DNA of 46,042 bases from DASUXY01 sp036377675 (GTDB taxonomy: Bacteria; Bacillota; Bacilli; Bacillales; Amphibacillaceae): positions 1 through 46,042 of the forward strand of contig DASUXY010000046.1 of assembly GCA_036377675.1 (NCBI GenBank), given 5' to 3'. Positions 38,910 through 46,042 of the stretch are shown here, in pieces. The stretch's first letter is position 1, and each line of letters begins with the position of its first letter. The notes under the pieces were generated by a model. It made no database searches. It was given only the letters and a program-made list of their open reading frames with translations, and was not told the DNA's origin. The position numbers and the translations under genes are program-made.

Positions 38910-41159
38910 ATGTCTGTTTACAAATGGTTCATCACATCAACTGTCATCGTAATCGGACTAACTTGGATGCCTTCGTCCGTTTATGTATATTCAGTGATGA
39001 AAGACAACGTAACAATGATTGTTGAAGTAGAGGGTAATCCACAAAAGAAGAGCGATTATTTAGCTGTTTATTATCCATCTGTGGAAGTCGTTTCCGTCTA
39101 CGACACATTGCTCAATGGATTAGCTTTACAAGGTCATCCAAGACAGCTTGCTAAAATTGCTTCGCTTGACTTCGTAAAAGCAGTTCATGCTGTTGAAACA
39201 TACCGTCCATATACGATTGAAACATCCAGCCCTTTGGATCATATTCGCGACTTGCAGCAATCGTATCCGGATGCCGTTTTTCCATCACAAATCAATAAAA
39301 CACCGTATACAGGAAAAGGGGTGACGGTAGGCGTTATCGACACTGGAATTCAATATGACCATCCTGATTTAGAAAAAAATTATATCGGTGGTTACGATGT
39401 CGTCGATTTAGATGACGATCCTATGGAAACGACAGAGGAGGAGGGAATGCCAACGATACACGGTACGCATGTCGCAGGAATTATTGGCGCCAACGGGATG
39501 CTAAAAGGAGTTGCTCCTGAAGTTAACATTCGCGCCTACCGGGCATTAGGGCCGGGTGGTATAGGAACATCAATCCAAGTGATTGCCGCGATGGAAGAAG
39601 CGATTCAGGACGGTGTAGATGTTATCAATTTATCCTTAGGAAATGCGGTAAACGGACCCGATTATCCGACGAGTATCGCTGTCAATCGAGCCATTGATCT
39701 TGGAGTGTCCGTCGTTAGTGCGAATGGAAATGATGGCCCAGACCGCTGGACAGTTGGTGCTCCAGCTACCGCCTCCAAATCCCTTTCTGTCGGGGCTTTT
39801 CGAGAACAAGAGATGGTTCCTTACGTATATGACGGGCGAAGAAATCGTTCTATTCCGATCTCTTTAATGGTCGGGTCTATTTCGTGGCAATTAGACAAAG
39901 CGTATCCGGTCGTTCACACTTCTTTCGATCAGTTAGAAGAAACGGTACATGGTAAAATAGTTCTAATCGAACGCGGTGAAACACCTTTTTATGAACTTGC
40001 TAAACGTGCAGAAGAAAAAGGAGCGATTGCCGTACTCATTTACAATGATGAAAAAGGCCCATTCCTCGGTTCCGTAATGAATGGAGAACAGCCTGTGAAT
40101 ATACCGGTAGCTGCGATTACGAAAGAAGATGGAGTATGGCTCAAAAAGCAAAGCGATGCGTGGATGGATACAAAGTATAAGAAAATGCCTGCTGGAGTAG
40201 CTGATTTTAGCTCGCGTGGTCCAGTAACGATGAATTGGGCGATTAAACCCGATCTATTAGCTCCCGGAACAAACATCATTAGTACTGTGTCAAGCGGGTA
40301 TCAAGTGTTACAAGGGACGAGTATGGCTGCTCCTCACGTTACAGGTGCAATCGCTCTCCTAAAAGAAGCACACCCTAATTGGTCGCACGAACAAATAGTT
40401 GGCGCTTTACAAACGACGGCAGAAGTCATCTATGACCGCAATGGCAAGCCAGTTGATCCTATTTTACAAGGGCATGGCCTCATTCAACCAGAAAAAGCTT
40501 TAAAAACAGACACAATCATCTACAACTCGTCTTTATCATTTGGTAAAATGACAAATTATGAGACAACAGTAAAATGCGAGATTACAATCGAAAACGTGGC
40601 GAACGAACGACAAACGTATTCCTTTCACGTACCATATAAGCAAAAAGGGTTGCATTGGAACATCCCTCAGTCATTTACACTCGAAAAAAAGGAAAGAAAA
40701 ACAATTCCCATTGAATTAAAAGTTACTTCACCGCTCGTCGAACGAGGAATTCATCAAGGTTGGTTAACGATTCAAGCAGAGGAAAATACGTATGAACTTC
40801 CGTATTTATTTGTCAATGAAACAGCGGATTATCCAAAAGCAATGGGGTTTGAAATTTCATTAGAACCGTTTTCAGACGAAACATACAAATATCAACTTTA
40901 TATTACTGAACCAGTCATTCATTTGGATGTCGAATTGTATCAAGAAGATACGCTCGTTTACGAAGGGTCGTTATTGTCGACAGATGATTTACAACCCGGT
41001 ATGAACGAAGGATATATTGAAAAAAAGGATGTTCAACAGCAACCTGGAAAATATCGAGCGCTCATAACCGTTCAGTTAGAAGATGGGACATATAATAGCT
41101 ATGAAACAGCACTGTATATCAATCCATCGCTTTCGCACACAATTAAATCTCCGAGTTAA
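38910..41159 (+). CDS. secreted subtilisin-family (S8) serine protease with PA domain, Vpr-like
   Basis: Exported serine protease of 749 residues. A signal peptide (about 1-34) is followed by a propeptide-like region. The S8 triad is complete: Asp144 (VIDTGIQYDHPDL), His184 (HGTHVAG) and Ser471 (GTSMAAPH), with Asn274 as oxyanion residue. A protease-associated (PA) domain is inserted between His and Ser (about 320-420; KIVLIERGETPFYELAKRAE, AVLIYND). The C-terminal 220 residues are beta-rich. This is the Vpr/minor extracellular protease architecture, though slightly shorter than Vpr (806). ATG 38910 heads the signal peptide; the upstream ATG at 38892 lies in the hairpin. It occupies the place of mnaA in B. 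subtilis (upp-mnaA-atpI). Confidence 0.88.
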   Translation: MSVYKWFITSTVIVIGLTWMPSSVYVYSVMKDNVTMIVEVEGNPQKKSDYLAVYYPSVEVVSVYDTLLNGLALQGHPRQLAKIASLDFVKAVHAVETYRPYTIETSSPLDHIRDLQQSYPDAVFPSQINKTPYTGKGVTVGVIDTGIQYDHPDLEKNYIGGYDVVDLDDDPMETTEEEGMPTIHGTHVAGIIGANGMLKGVAPEVNIRAYRALGPGGIGTSIQVIAAMEEAIQDGVDVINLSLGNAVNGPDYPTSIAVNRAIDLGVSVVSANGNDGPDRWTVGAPATASKSLSVGAFREQEMVPYVYDGRRNRSIPISLMVGSISWQLDKAYPVVHTSFDQLEETVHGKIVLIERGETPFYELAKRAEEKGAIAVLIYNDEKGPFLGSVMNGEQPVNIPVAAITKEDGVWLKKQSDAWMDTKYKKMPAGVADFSSRGPVTMNWAIKPDLLAPGTNIISTVSSGYQVLQGTSMAAPHVTGAIALLKEAHPNWSHEQIVGALQTTAEVIYDRNGKPVDPILQGHGLIQPEKALKTDTIIYNSSLSFGKMTNYETTVKCEITIENVANERQTYSFHVPYKQKGLHWNIPQSFTLEKKERKTIPIELKVTSPLVERGIHQGWLTIQAEENTYELPYLFVNETADYPKAMGFEISLEPFSDETYKYQLYITEPVIHLDVELYQEDTLVYEGSLLSTDDLQPGMNEGYIEKKDVQQQPGKYRALITVQLEDGTYNSYETALYINPSLSHTIKSPS

Positions 41160-41285
41160 TCATTGTGGAAGTAATCGTAAAGTGCAATTTTTTATCGCAG
41201 TACTTTTTCTATTCGACAATTCGTTCACAAAAATGTCAATAATTATAATGGAAAATTACATTATAATGACTTATAGTAATTATCT

Positions 41286-41408
41286 ATGCGAGACAAATCA
41301 CATTCACTTGATGAGGAACCTTTTTCACTGTTCTGTAAAACCTTACAAATCTCCGCTATCGGAGAGCTTTTAGCCGATTTAGATCAACGCAAATCAAAAG
41401 AGAAGTAA
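41286..41408 (+). CDS. doubtful 40-residue ORF, unknown
   Basis: ATG to TAA frame encoding MRDKSHSLDEEPFSLFCKTL, then QISAIGELLADLDQRKSKEK. No ribosome site precedes it and no family is recognised. It could be the relic of a gene once lying between upp and atpI (for instance the end of a longer protein), or chance. Included because the frame has coding-like composition. Confidence 0.15.
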   Translation: MRDKSHSLDEEPFSLFCKTLQISAIGELLADLDQRKSKEK

Positions 41409-41515
41409 CCGTTCGGTTTGAATCATTTTTTACGTAAAAAAGCAATCAGCATCATCTGATGATAGCAATGAAAAAAAATGGCAAGAATAAAAAGCCGAAT
41501 AATGTCATAAAGCAA

Positions 41516-41544
41516 TTGACAACAAAGTATGGCTATTGTAAACT
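41516..41544 (+). promoter_or_regulatory. sigma-A promoter of the atp operon
   Basis: Perfect TTGACA (41516-41521), 17-bp spacer, TAAACT (41539-41544), about 230 bp upstream of atpI. It implies a long untranslated leader. Confidence 0.65.
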
Positions 41545-41776
41545 TGCTTAGTGTAGAACAGTGATAGAGGTTTGCCACCTAGTGATTGTCGGCTTTTCTG
41601 ATGCGGATTTTACATAATAAACATAAAAGCATTTAATAGCAATGTTCCTAACAAACTTATTTATAAGGCCTTCGTTACAAACCATTACAACGAGACCTAT
41701 AATTGGACAACCGAACACAATGACAGAACAATGATTTGAGCATAAGTGGACGATGATTTTTTGGGAGAGAAGAGGA

Positions 41777-42163
41777 ATGATGTCACTGTACGAAAAGGGA
41801 ATTATTCGGCAACGAAAGTGGATGCTCTATCTCCTATCCATCATCGTTCTAGGAGCAGGTTTTAGTCCGTATCCGAGGTTTTTCTTCGGTCTTTTGCTCG
41901 GAAGCGTCATAAGCTTTTACAATCTATGGTTACTCCAATTCAAAATAAGACGTCTCGGAGAGTTTGCAGCAACAGAGGGAAAGAAGAGAATAGGTACAGG
42001 TACCTTTGCACGATTTGCTGGAGCCGCACTAGCCGCATTGATCGCACTTCGTTTCGAAGAATATTTTCATATCGTTGGTGTTGTCATTGGATTAAGCACT
42101 TCATATCTCATCATAACAGCCGATGTTGTCACGCGTATACTTTCCCAAAAGGATACTATTTAA
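41777..42163 (+). CDS. atpI: ATP synthase protein I
   Basis: Small membrane protein of 128 residues that assists assembly of the c-ring of F1Fo ATP synthase and may aid Mg uptake. Four hydrophobic segments are seen: LYLLSIIVLGAGFSP, FFFGLLLGSVISFYNLWLL, FARFAGAALAALIAL and IVGVVIGLSTSYLIIT, ending in a basic tail. It is similar in length and pattern to B. subtilis AtpI (127). Tandem ATGs at 41777 and 41780 share the same GAGAAGAGG site; either may be used, and the frame further upstream is not preferred. First gene of atpIBEFHA. Confidence 0.85.
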   Translation: MMSLYEKGIIRQRKWMLYLLSIIVLGAGFSPYPRFFFGLLLGSVISFYNLWLLQFKIRRLGEFAATEGKKRIGTGTFARFAGAALAALIALRFEEYFHIVGVVIGLSTSYLIITADVVTRILSQKDTI

Positions 42164-42264
42164 CAAACAAAACGAGTAAAAAACATATAGAATTTTCTTG
42201 AATGTAGCAACTAGCCACACGAAATATTCTTCAAGCACAATACAATATTACCTGAAAAGAGGTG

Positions 42265-42993
42265 ATGAAACTGGATACGAAAGCACCAGTCATAGAAAAT
42301 GTATTTGGGATTTCTTGGCTATCCTTTGACTTAGCGAACGTCCTAATGATTGCACTATCATCGATTATCGTATTTGTCCTTGTCGTTTTAGCTAGCCGAA
42401 ATTTGCAAATGAAGCCAACAGGTGCACAAAACTTTATTGAATGGATTGTAGACTTTGTAAAAGGCATGGTTAGTGACACGATGGATTGGAAAACAGGGCG
42501 GTTGTTCTTACCCTTAGGGTTAACGTTATTTTTATTTATCTTAGTAGGTAACGTCCTCGGTATGGTAACGTCCATCATTATCGACGATGTAGCATGGTGG
42601 AAATCACCAACAGCTGATGCAGGAGTCACTTTGACATTAGCAGCTATGGTTGTATTGTTGTCACATTTTTACGGAATCAAATTAAAAGGATTTAAAGGCT
42701 ATGGAAAAGGCTTTTTCCAACCGGTCGCTTTCATGTTTCCGTTTAAGCTCATTGAGGAATTTACAAATACATTGACATTAGGTTTACGTCTATTCGGTAA
42801 TATGTTTGCAGGTGGTATGTTAACGGCGCTCATCGTCGGGCTAGGATCAAAAAGTGTTGGTGGATTTATCTTATCTGCTCTGCCAATGCTCGCATGGCAA
42901 GGTTACAGTCTGTTCATTGCGGGAATCCAAGCGTTTATATTTACACTGTTAACGATGCTTTATATATCGAATAAAGTGGTGGAACAAAGTTAA
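42265..42993 (+). CDS. atpB: F-type ATP synthase subunit a
   Basis: Membrane stator subunit of about 242 residues forming the proton half-channels next to the c-ring. The essential arginine lies in TLGLRLFGNMFAGG. Also conserved are NFIEWIVDFVKGM, WWKSPTADAGVTLTLA and PMLAWQGYSLFIAGIQAFIFTLLTMLY. It is proton type; no alkaliphile-specific Lys at the fourth helix was evident by eye. Start uncertain: GTG 42262, ATG 42265 and CTG 42271 all follow GAAAAGAGGTGAT; ATG is chosen although CTG has the better spacing. It follows atpI by about 100 bp. Confidence 0.93.
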   Translation: MKLDTKAPVIENVFGISWLSFDLANVLMIALSSIIVFVLVVLASRNLQMKPTGAQNFIEWIVDFVKGMVSDTMDWKTGRLFLPLGLTLFLFILVGNVLGMVTSIIIDDVAWWKSPTADAGVTLTLAAMVVLLSHFYGIKLKGFKGYGKGFFQPVAFMFPFKLIEEFTNTLTLGLRLFGNMFAGGMLTALIVGLGSKSVGGFILSALPMLAWQGYSLFIAGIQAFIFTLLTMLYISNKVVEQS

Positions 42994-43091
42994 TAAAATT
43001 GGCGTCAATTTGTGTTTTAGCTTAAGAAATTCATTTTTTCTTAAAGTGAAATAATAAATGATTAAGGAAACTATAAAAGGAGGATTTTCAA

Positions 43092-43298
43092 ATGGGAGCT
43101 TTAGCAGCAGCAATTGCTATAGGTTTAGCAGCATTAGGAGCAGGTCTTGGTATTGGTATGATTGGTAGTAAAACGGTAGAGGGTATTGCACGTCAACCTG
43201 AACTACGTGGACAATTAACAATTACAATGTTAATGGGAATTGCACTTGTAGAGGCTATTCCAATTATCGCGGTAGTTATTGCGTTCATGGTGCAGTAA
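43092..43298 (+). CDS. atpE: F-type ATP synthase subunit c
   Basis: Proteolipid of 68 residues, two membrane helices joined by the polar loop ARQPELRG, forming the proton-driven rotor ring. The ion-binding carboxylate is Glu54 in ALVEAIPII. The first helix has the packing motif GAGLGIG (16-22), the normal GxGxGxG form and not the AxAxAxA form of obligate alkaliphiles. No sodium-type Gln/Ser ligand set. ATG follows AAAAGGAGG at ideal distance, giving the strongest ribosome site in the operon, as expected for the multicopy subunit. Confidence 0.96.
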   Translation: MGALAAAIAIGLAALGAGLGIGMIGSKTVEGIARQPELRGQLTITMLMGIALVEAIPIIAVVIAFMVQ

Positions 43299-43341
43299 TT
43301 ATTGCATAGAGTTTTACGAATAATGCTTGTTAACAAATAAA

Positions 43342-43376
43342 CATGGCGGGGTTCGTTTCCGGATGAATCTACGCCA
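43342..43376 (+). other. hairpin in the atpE-atpF gap
   Basis: ATGGCG (43342-43347) and CGCCAT (43371-43376) are inverse complements in the 186-bp gap after atpE. No T-run follows. It may protect the 3' end of a processed atpE message or be chance. Confidence 0.3.
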
Positions 43377-43484
43377 TTCCTTTATATGCAGTCATTCTTT
43401 ATGAAAGAAACCTTACAATAACTGTTCGATAGATTGTAGAGTATTTACTGGAATGATCGAGTTATACTGAAAGGAGTGAAAACT

Positions 43485-44012
43485 GTGCATGTTTACAGTA
43501 GTTTTATAACGATTGGCGCTAATGTAGGTGGTTTAAGAGTTGGTGACATGCTCGTCACGTTAGTCTTCTTTATCATCTTGCTTGCCTTATTAAAAAAGTT
43601 CGCTTGGGGTCCGTTAATGAATGTAATGGAACAACGAGAAACTTATATTGCGAATGAAATTGAGGCTGCGGAAAAAAGCCGTAAAGAAGCAGAAGCTGCC
43701 TCTCAAGAAGCTGCAGCCCAATTAAGACAAACGAAAGAAGAAGCACAAAAAATTATCAATGATGCGAAAGAGGCTGGTGCGCAGCAAGAAAGAAACATCA
43801 TTGAATCCGCTCGTGAAGAAGCGTTACGCCTCAAAGAAGCGGCTGAAGCAGATATCCAAAGTGAAAAGGAAAAAGCGATCCAAGCCCTTCAAGATCAGGT
43901 GGCCTCATTATCCGTTCTCATTGCTAGCAAAGTAATTGAGAAGGAAATTAGTGCACAGGATCAAGAGAAATTGATCAATGATTATATTAAAGAGGTAGGA
44001 GAAGAGCGATGA
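43485..44012 (+). CDS. atpF: F-type ATP synthase subunit b
   Basis: Peripheral stalk subunit of 175 residues. One N-terminal membrane helix (LVTLVFFIILLALLKKFAWGP) is followed by a long charged, Ala/Glu/Lys-rich coiled coil (MEQRETYIANEIEAAEKSRK... to about 140) and a C-terminal delta-binding segment VIEKEISAQDQEKLI. The start is GTG at 43485, eight bases from AAGGAG; an earlier GTG at 43476 lies inside the ribosome site. The last four bases overlap the atpH start (ATGA), so the two are translationally coupled. Confidence 0.94.
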   Translation: MHVYSSFITIGANVGGLRVGDMLVTLVFFIILLALLKKFAWGPLMNVMEQRETYIANEIEAAEKSRKEAEAASQEAAAQLRQTKEEAQKIINDAKEAGAQQERNIIESAREEALRLKEAAEADIQSEKEKAIQALQDQVASLSVLIASKVIEKEISAQDQEKLINDYIKEVGEER

Positions 44013-44554
44013 GTGAAGCTATAGTTGCCAAACGATACGCAGATGCTCTCTTTGAACTCGGTAAAGAAAAAAACACATTGGATCAATTCGTTGAGGAGTT
44101 CCAGGTCGTTCGTGAAGTTTTCCAACAGGATGCCCAACTGAACACATTTCTGGAACATCCACGTATTCATCAAATGAAAAAGAAACAGATGTTGGAAAAA
44201 GCCTTTCAAAGCATGAATCAAGATGTAGTCAATACATTATTGTTATTGCTTGAACGTGATCGCGTACAAATTGTACCATCTATGATTGATCATTTGATTC
44301 AACGAGTGAATGATGCAAAAGGTATTGCAGAAGCAACTGTATATTCTGTTCGTGAACTTTCGGATTCCGAACAACAAGAACTCGAAAAAACAATTGCGAA
44401 ACGATTTCAAATCAAATCCGTTACGATTCATAATATTGTTGACCCATCGATTATTGGTGGAATCAGAGTCCGTGTTGGAAATACAATAATGGATGGATCG
44501 ATCAGTGGAAAATTGAAACGAATGGAACGAGAAATTGCATCTGCAAACAATTGA
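44009..44554 (+). CDS. atpH: F-type ATP synthase subunit delta
   Basis: Peripheral stalk subunit of 181 residues linking subunit b to the top of the alpha3-beta3 head. The N-terminal helical bundle (about 1-105) begins VAKRYADALFELGKEK, a family signature; the C-terminal part carries EATVYSVRELSDSEQQELEK and GGIRVRVGNTIMDGSISGKL. Length agrees with B. subtilis AtpH (181). ATG at 44009 overlaps atpF by four bases with the site TAGGAGAAGAG inside atpF. Confidence 0.95.
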   Translation: MSEAIVAKRYADALFELGKEKNTLDQFVEEFQVVREVFQQDAQLNTFLEHPRIHQMKKKQMLEKAFQSMNQDVVNTLLLLLERDRVQIVPSMIDHLIQRVNDAKGIAEATVYSVRELSDSEQQELEKTIAKRFQIKSVTIHNIVDPSIIGGIRVRVGNTIMDGSISGKLKRMEREIASANN

Positions 44555-44572
44555 TGATAGGGGTGAAATGGT

Positions 44573-46042
44573 ATGAGCATCAGAGCTGAAGAAATTAGTT
44601 CATTAATTAAACAACAAATCGAAACTTTCGATTCAGATATACAAGTAAGTGATGTCGGAACGGTCATTGAAATTGGAGACGGTATCGCACGAGCTCACGG
44701 CTTAGATGACGTAATGGCGGGAGAACTTGTCGAGTTTGCCAACGGGACGATGGGAATGGCACAAAACCTTGAAGAATCAAACGTAGGTATTGTCATCCTC
44801 GGTCCTTATGATGATATCGCTGAAGGCGATGAAGTACGCCGTACCGGAAGAATTATGCAAGTACCTGTAGGTGAGGAATTACTAGGACGTGTCGTTAATT
44901 CACTTGGTCAACCGATTGACGGTAAAGGACCAGCAGAAACGACGAAAACACGACCAATTGAAGCACCTGCACCAGGCGTTATGGATCGTAAATCAGTTGA
45001 CGAACCATTACAAACAGGAATTAAGGCAATTGACGCCCTCGTTCCAATTGGACGTGGACAGCGTGAATTGATTATTGGTGACCGACAAACAGGTAAAACA
45101 ACAGTTGCCGTTGATACAATCTTGAACCAAAAAGATCAAGATATGATTTGTATATACGTAGCGATCGGACAAAAAGAATCAACAGTTAGAAGTACCGTTG
45201 AAACATTTCGTCGTTATGGTGCGTTAGATTATACAATTGTTGTATCTGCGAACGCATCAGAACCGGCACCACTTTTATATTTAGCTCCATACGCTGGTGT
45301 CGCTATGGGTGAAGAGTTTATGTATAACGGAAAGCATGTTCTAGTTGTTTACGATGACTTATCTAAACAAGCAGCTGCTTATCGTGAACTTTCCTTACTC
45401 TTGCGTCGTCCACCAGGTCGTGAAGCATTCCCAGGAGATGTATTTTACATACACTCTCGTCTGTTAGAACGTGCCGCTAAGTTAAGTGATGCAAATGGTG
45501 GTGGATCTTTAACAGCATTGCCATTTGTTGAAACGCAAGCAGGAGATATTTCAGCCTATATTCCAACAAACGTTATTTCGATTACAGACGGTCAAATTTT
45601 CTTACAGTCCGACCTATTCTTCTCAGGTGTACGCCCAGCGATCAACGCTGGATTGTCCGTATCTCGTGTCGGTGGTGACGCTCAGATTAAAGCGATGAAA
45701 AAAGTTGCAGGTACATTGCGTTTAGACCTTGCAGCCTATCGAGAATTGGAAGCATTCGCCCAATTCGGATCTGACCTTGACGAAGCGACACAAGCGCGTT
45801 TAAATCGTGGAGAGCGGACAGTAGAAGTGTTGAAACAAGGGTTGCACAAACCACTTCCTGTTGAAAAGCAAGTGATGATCATATATGCGTTGACAAATGG
45901 TTATCTCGATGATATTCCAGTCGAAGATGTCACTCGTTTTGAACAAGAATTCCATGATTGGCTCGACCAAAATGGAAAAGACTTGTTAGATTCGATTCGT
46001 GAAACAGGTAACTTACCAGAAGAGGATAAAATGAATCAAGCA
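44573..46042 (+). CDS. atpA: F-type ATP synthase subunit alpha (C-terminus cut by window end)
   Basis: Non-catalytic nucleotide-binding subunit of the F1 head; 490 codons are present without a stop, against about 502 in B. subtilis, so roughly a dozen are missing at the window edge. Seen: MSIRAEEISSLIKQQIE start, beta-barrel VGTVIEIGDGIARAHGLD, Walker A GDRQTGKT at 169-176, VLVVYDDLSKQAAAYREL and the SVSRVGGDAQIKAM region with the arginine contributing to the catalytic site. ATG at 44573 follows AGGGGTGAAATGG, 18 bp after atpH. It is the sixth gene of the operon; atpG, atpD and atpC should follow outside. Confidence 0.97.
   Translation, partial: MSIRAEEISSLIKQQIETFDSDIQVSDVGTVIEIGDGIARAHGLDDVMAGELVEFANGTMGMAQNLEESNVGIVILGPYDDIAEGDEVRRTGRIMQVPVGEELLGRVVNSLGQPIDGKGPAETTKTRPIEAPAPGVMDRKSVDEPLQTGIKAIDALVPIGRGQRELIIGDRQTGKTTVAVDTILNQKDQDMICIYVAIGQKESTVRSTVETFRRYGALDYTIVVSANASEPAPLLYLAPYAGVAMGEEFMYNGKHVLVVYDDLSKQAAAYRELSLLLRRPPGREAFPGDVFYIHSRLLERAAKLSDANGGGSLTALPFVETQAGDISAYIPTNVISITDGQIFLQSDLFFSGVRPAINAGLSVSRVGGDAQIKAMKKVAGTLRLDLAAYRELEAFAQFGSDLDEATQARLNRGERTVEVLKQGLHKPLPVEKQVMIIYALTNGYLDDIPVEDVTRFEQEFHDWLDQNGKDLLDSIRETGNLPEEDKMNQA

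Larger units (their letters stand above)
41160..41776. other. 617-bp upstream region of the atp operon
   Basis: Contains the atp promoter (separate entry), a doubtful 40-codon ORF, an inverted repeat ATTATAATG/CATTATAAT (41242-41267), a small hairpin TCTCCG/CGGAGA (41350-41365) followed by GCTTTT that could end the protease transcript, and a palindrome TTTTTTACGTAAAAAA near 41430. No further gene is recognised. Confidence 0.5.

Noticed and set aside
43092..43298. Alkaliphile-type or sodium-type ATP synthase c subunit
   Set aside because: The helix has GAGLGIG and the site is ALVEAIPII with no extra Pro or sodium ligands, so it is the ordinary proton type.
1..46042. CRISPR array, tRNA or rRNA genes
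   Set aside because: No regularly spaced repeats and no cloverleaf or rRNA signatures were seen on either strand.

Overview
The window is a low-GC stretch of a Gram-positive, endospore-forming Bacillaceae chromosome. Evidence: sigma-A promoters, strong AGGAGG ribosome sites, sporulation genes (spo0F, spoIIR, a pbpG-type PBP), the delta subunit rpoE, and a gene order that closely follows Bacillus subtilis from the ywi/fad region through rpoE-pyrG-spo0F-fbaA-ywjH-murAB-glpX-rho-rpmE-tdk-prfA-prmC-spoIIR-ywlB-ywlC-mntP-ywlE-rpiB-ywlG-glyA-upp to the atp operon. The species cannot be fixed. The ATP synthase c subunit keeps the ordinary GxGxGxG helix, which argues against an obligate alkaliphile.

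Layout. Bases 1-3.7 kb are a graveyard of mobile DNA: an internally deleted IS256-type transposase, a small membrane-protein gene that may start at ATT, a frameshifted papain-like (C92/YycO-type) hydrolase gene, a 130-bp inverted-repeat element, and a decayed IS110-family transposase preceded by about 300 bp of structured non-coding left end. A strong hairpin at 3.66 kb separates this from a reverse-strand class A penicillin-binding protein (3.8-5.8 kb). The rest runs on the plus strand.

From 6.1 to 18.3 kb lies a DUF1934 gene (ywiB) and then a fatty-acid and branched-chain acyl-CoA module: the membrane Fe-S ETF:menaquinone oxidoreductase FadF, thiolase, 3-hydroxyacyl-CoA dehydrogenase, two acyl-CoA dehydrogenases, a TetR regulator and the fused B12 enzyme IcmF. 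Acyl-CoA dehydrogenases feed electrons through ETF to FadF and menaquinone, thiolase and HBD finish beta-oxidation, and IcmF interconverts isobutyryl- and butyryl-CoA. Several palindromes between these genes look like TetR operators.

From 18.5 to 25.7 kb come rpoE, pyrG, spo0F, fbaA, a transaldolase-like gene, murA2 and glpX. pyrG has a GGGC transcription start and a leader terminator, as in reiterative-transcription attenuation. Its protein has glycine in place of the glutaminase nucleophile Cys381. From 26 to 38.9 kb come rho, rpmE (zinc-free type), tdk, prfA-prmC, spoIIR, ywlB, a DnaA-box cluster, ywlC, mntP, ywlE with an unusual insertion of about 60 residues, a chemoreceptor fragment, rpiB, ywlG, glyA, a MITE-like element and upp. 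A secreted subtilisin-family protease (38.9-41.2 kb), whose ribosome site lies inside a terminator hairpin, sits where mnaA is found in B. subtilis. The window ends in atpIBEFHA, with atpA cut by the window edge.

No tRNA, rRNA, CRISPR array or intact transposon was found. The best leads are the CTP synthase lacking its nucleophile, the hairpin at the protease start codon, the ectopic DnaA-box cluster, the YwlE insertion and the IS110 left end as a fossil bridge-RNA locus.
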